Origin: Spirochaetia bacterium UBA5368
GTDB taxonomy: Bacteria; Spirochaetota; UBA4802; UBA5368
Direction of reading: 5' to 3'
Assembly: GCA_002407865.1 (NCBI GenBank)
Contig: DHPI01000065.1
Coordinates: 9,571 to 16,820, forward strand
DNA length: 7,250 nt
The notes beneath the pieces were generated by a model. It saw only the letters and a list, made by a program, of their open reading frames with translations, ran no database searches and was not told the DNA's origin. This document shows positions 5,610 through 7,250 of the stretch, piece by piece (within the stretch, counting starts at the first letter, position 1; each line of letters starts with the position of its first letter). The position numbers were made by a program, and so were the translations under genes.

Positions 5610-7073
5610 AGAGTTATTCGTATCCGCACGGGCGCGTTTCATGAGGCCGAACTTTAAATCCTTCATGCCGTTTGAGAGGCTCACCTTATAGATGTGGGGA
5701 TTGATAAAGCGCCTGTGCGTATCGTCTAACGAGGCGAGGTTTCGTATCGCGGCGGCCCGCACCTGGGCCAGCGGCGGAAAATCGGCGCACGGCTCGCCAT
5801 GCTCTATCACCTTCGTCAGCAGCGTCTCGTAGCGGCCATAGCCGGACACGACCGTTTTAACGTTCTCATTCGAGGGGTGGTTCAGGCGCACGGGCTTCCC
5901 GGCGTCAAGCTCGCGTAACGCGGCGTCGGGCGCCGCGGCATCGTCGGCCACGATGAGGTCGGCAAGCATTATCCCCCGCGTGTCGTAGATACGGGCGACA
6001 TTTTTGCGGCAGGGATTCGTGATCTTTTCCATGGTGTTCGATATCTTCATCGTCGGCAGATACGCCCCGTTCAGTTTCTTCGCCACAATCTTGTACACCC
6101 CCGACAGCGACGAATCGCCCTGCGCCGTCACAAGGCTGGTGCCGGCACCCCACGAGTCGATCGGCGCGTTGCGCGACACCAGCTGATGGATGATGTTCTC
6201 GTCGAGCTCGTTCGACGCGTATATCTTCGCATCGGTGAAACCCGCGCGGTCGAATTCGCGGCGCGCAAGCTTGCTTAAGTATTCCAGGTCGCCGCTGTCC
6301 AGCCGTATGCCGATCGTCGAAAGGCCCTTTTCCCGCATCTCCCTGAATACCGTAATCGCGTTGGGAATGCCGCTTTTGATTGTATCGAATGTGTCAACCA
6401 GCAGGATGCACCGGTCAGGATACAGCTTCGCGAATTCCATGAACGCCTGGCGCTCGTCAGGGAAGGCCATCACCCAGCTATGCGCCATGGTGCCGGCAAC
6501 GGGAATGCCAAACATCTTTCCCGCAAGCACGTTCGAGGTGGCCGACGCGCCGCCAATATACGCGGCCCTCGTCGCGGAAATTGCGCCGTCGACGCCCTGC
6601 GCGCGCCGAAGGCCGAACTCGAGAATGCTCCCCTGCCGGGACGCGTTGAATATCCGCGAGGCCTTGGTGGCGATGAGCGTCTGGAAATTGACGATGTTCA
6701 GGAGAAGCGATTCTATCAACTGGCATTCGATAATGTTCCCCTCCACACGAACGAGCGGCTCGTTGGGAAACACCACGGCGCCCTCCGGCGCGGCGTACAC
6801 GTCGCCGGTAAAGCGGAAAGTTTGCAGGTAGCCAAGAAAATCGTCGGTGAATATTTTCTGGCTTTTCAGGTACTCAATATCGTCGCGGGTAAAGCGCAAC
6901 GAACACAGTTCGTCAACAAGCGGAGCAAGTCCCGCGAACACCGCATAGCCGCCGTTGAACGGAGCGTGGCGAAAGAACATATCGAACACGGCATGCATGT
7001 TTTTCAGGTGATAATAATACCCCTGCATCATGGTAAGCTCGTAGAGGTCGGTCAGCAGCGCGTGTCCGTTCAC
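5604..7073 (-). CDS. pncB: Nicotinate phosphoribosyltransferase
   Basis: This cytoplasmic enzyme (EC 6.3.4.21) makes nicotinate mononucleotide from nicotinate and PRPP with ATP, the entry step of Preiss-Handler NAD salvage. The GTG start chosen at 7071-7073 gives 489 residues, normal for the longer bacterial form. Landmarks, numbered from a TTG two codons earlier, are LLTDLYELTMMQGYY (8-22), EFGLRRAQG (154-162), the phosphorylated histidine H200 in GTMAHSWVM, LDSGD (260-264) and the phosphate-binding GAGTSLVT (311-318). The TTG at 7077-7079 lies only 3 bases after the GAGGGG Shine-Dalgarno sequence, which is too close. The GTG lies 9 bases after it and is preferred, although the TTG is not excluded. 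An upstream TAA rules out anything longer. The nicotinamidase gene ends at 7087, so the two form a translationally close pair. The 3' end overlaps the flavodiiron stop codon by six bases, and no separate terminator is visible. Confidence 0.95.
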   Translation of the reverse strand: MNGHALLTDLYELTMMQGYYYHLKNMHAVFDMFFRHAPFNGGYAVFAGLAPLVDELCSLRFTRDDIEYLKSQKIFTDDFLGYLQTFRFTGDVYAAPEGAVVFPNEPLVRVEGNIIECQLIESLLLNIVNFQTLIATKASRIFNASRQGSILEFGLRRAQGVDGAISATRAAYIGGASATSNVLAGKMFGIPVAGTMAHSWVMAFPDERQAFMEFAKLYPDRCILLVDTFDTIKSGIPNAITVFREMREKGLSTIGIRLDSGDLEYLSKLARREFDRAGFTDAKIYASNELDENIIHQLVSRNAPIDSWGAGTSLVTAQGDSSLSGVYKIVAKKLNGAYLPTMKISNTMEKITNPCRKNVARIYDTRGIMLADLIVADDAAAPDAALRELDAGKPVRLNHPSNENVKTVVSGYGRYETLLTKVIEHGEPCADFPPLAQVRAAAIRNLASLDDTHRRFINPHIYKVSLSNGMKDLKFGLMKRARADTNNSL

Positions 7074-7083
7074 ATGCAAATTC

Positions 7084-7089
7084 CCCTCA
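7084..7089 (-). promoter_or_regulatory. pncB ribosome-binding site overlapping the pncA stop codon
   Basis: The minus strand reads TGAGGGG, in which TGA (7089-7087) is the stop of pncA and GAGGGG is the Shine-Dalgarno sequence of pncB. Spacing is 9 bases to the GTG at 7073 but only 3 to the TTG at 7079, which decides the start. The arrangement suggests coupled translation. Confidence 0.65.
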
Positions 7090-7250
7090 CAGGTTCTGTT
7101 TTATTTTGTCCGATACAGTAAGGCGTATGCCCTTTGCAAGCATCGCGTCCCTGACGGTTTTTTTATAGCCGGGAGGGATGTCGACGGCCCGCGTAAGGTC
7201 TTCTATCACAAATGTTTGAAATCCGGCCGCAGCGGCGTCTATCGCGCTGT
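7087..7250 (-). CDS. pncA: Nicotinamidase, C-terminal part (5' end outside window)
   Basis: The last 53 residues of an isochorismatase-like cysteine hydrolase are visible: SAIDAAAAGF, the strand TFVIEDLTRAVD (12-23), IPPGYKK, and MLAKGIRLTVSD (36-47). This is the usual end of PncA, which hydrolyses nicotinamide to nicotinate and ammonia. The family pattern C-V-x-x-[ST]-A-x-D-A places the catalytic cysteine four residues before the first visible serine, just beyond the window edge. The partial preceding codon (xAC) allows Tyr, His, Asn or Asp. The gene lies directly upstream of pncB, whose product consumes its product, and this supports nicotinamidase over other isochorismatase-like enzymes. 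The TGA stop at 7087-7089 overlaps the pncB ribosome-binding site. The zinc-binding and Asp/Lys catalytic residues are outside the window and cannot be checked. Confidence 0.85.
   Translation of the reverse strand, partial: SAIDAAAAGFQTFVIEDLTRAVDIPPGYKKTVRDAMLAKGIRLTVSDKIKQNL

Noticed and set aside
6190..7121. Plus-strand open frames of 213 codons each (6190-6831, 6480-7121) opposite pncB
   Set aside because: Both are antisense to the well-supported pncB, and neither translation resembles a protein family.

Overview
The window reads as an ordinary, tightly packed bacterial chromosome segment of moderately high GC (high 50s percent by eye). It holds four complete or nearly complete metabolic genes, plus two genes that run off the window edges. 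The set is a propionyl-/acetyl-CoA synthetase, a flavodiiron protein and a nicotinamide salvage pair. This suits a chemoheterotroph that is anaerobic or lives at low oxygen and oxidises or activates short-chain fatty acids. No gene here fixes the phylum. A spirochaete or a deltaproteobacterium-like lineage would fit, but that is impression rather than evidence. I see no transposase, phage gene, tRNA, rRNA or CRISPR array.

Layout from left to right. On the minus strand, a zinc-ribbon + DUF4178 + transmembrane protein (complement <1..966, GTG start) lies downstream of a PrpE-type acyl-CoA synthetase (complement 1058..2956). The 91-base gap between them is filled by three copies of a 17-base unit, two direct and one inverted, which can fold into alternative hairpins and probably ends prpE transcription. 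A divergent, partly AT-rich intergenic region (2957..3449) follows. On the plus strand come a membrane-anchored alpha/beta hydrolase (3450..4388) and, 60 bases on, a class A flavodiiron protein (4449..5609). The flavodiiron gene meets nicotinate phosphoribosyltransferase pncB (minus strand) tail to tail, and both stop codons sit in the single hexamer CTATAG (5604..5609). Upstream of pncB on the minus strand is the 3' end of a nicotinamidase (pncA), whose stop codon overlaps the pncB ribosome-binding site.

How the genes work together: PncA (nicotinamide to nicotinate) and PncB (nicotinate to nicotinate mononucleotide) are consecutive Preiss-Handler salvage steps and look like an operon. PrpE activates propionate, and probably acetate, to the CoA thioester. 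The flavodiiron protein would reduce O2 or NO using electrons from a rubredoxin or similar partner that is not in the window. The hydrolase and the DUF4178 protein have no assignable substrate or role.

No convincing new multi-gene system is visible. The items most worth a second look are the perfect 18-bp palindrome touching the window start (possible assembly foldback), the three-unit repeat after prpE, and the uncharacterised Zn-ribbon/DUF4178/membrane protein with a possibly leaderless start.
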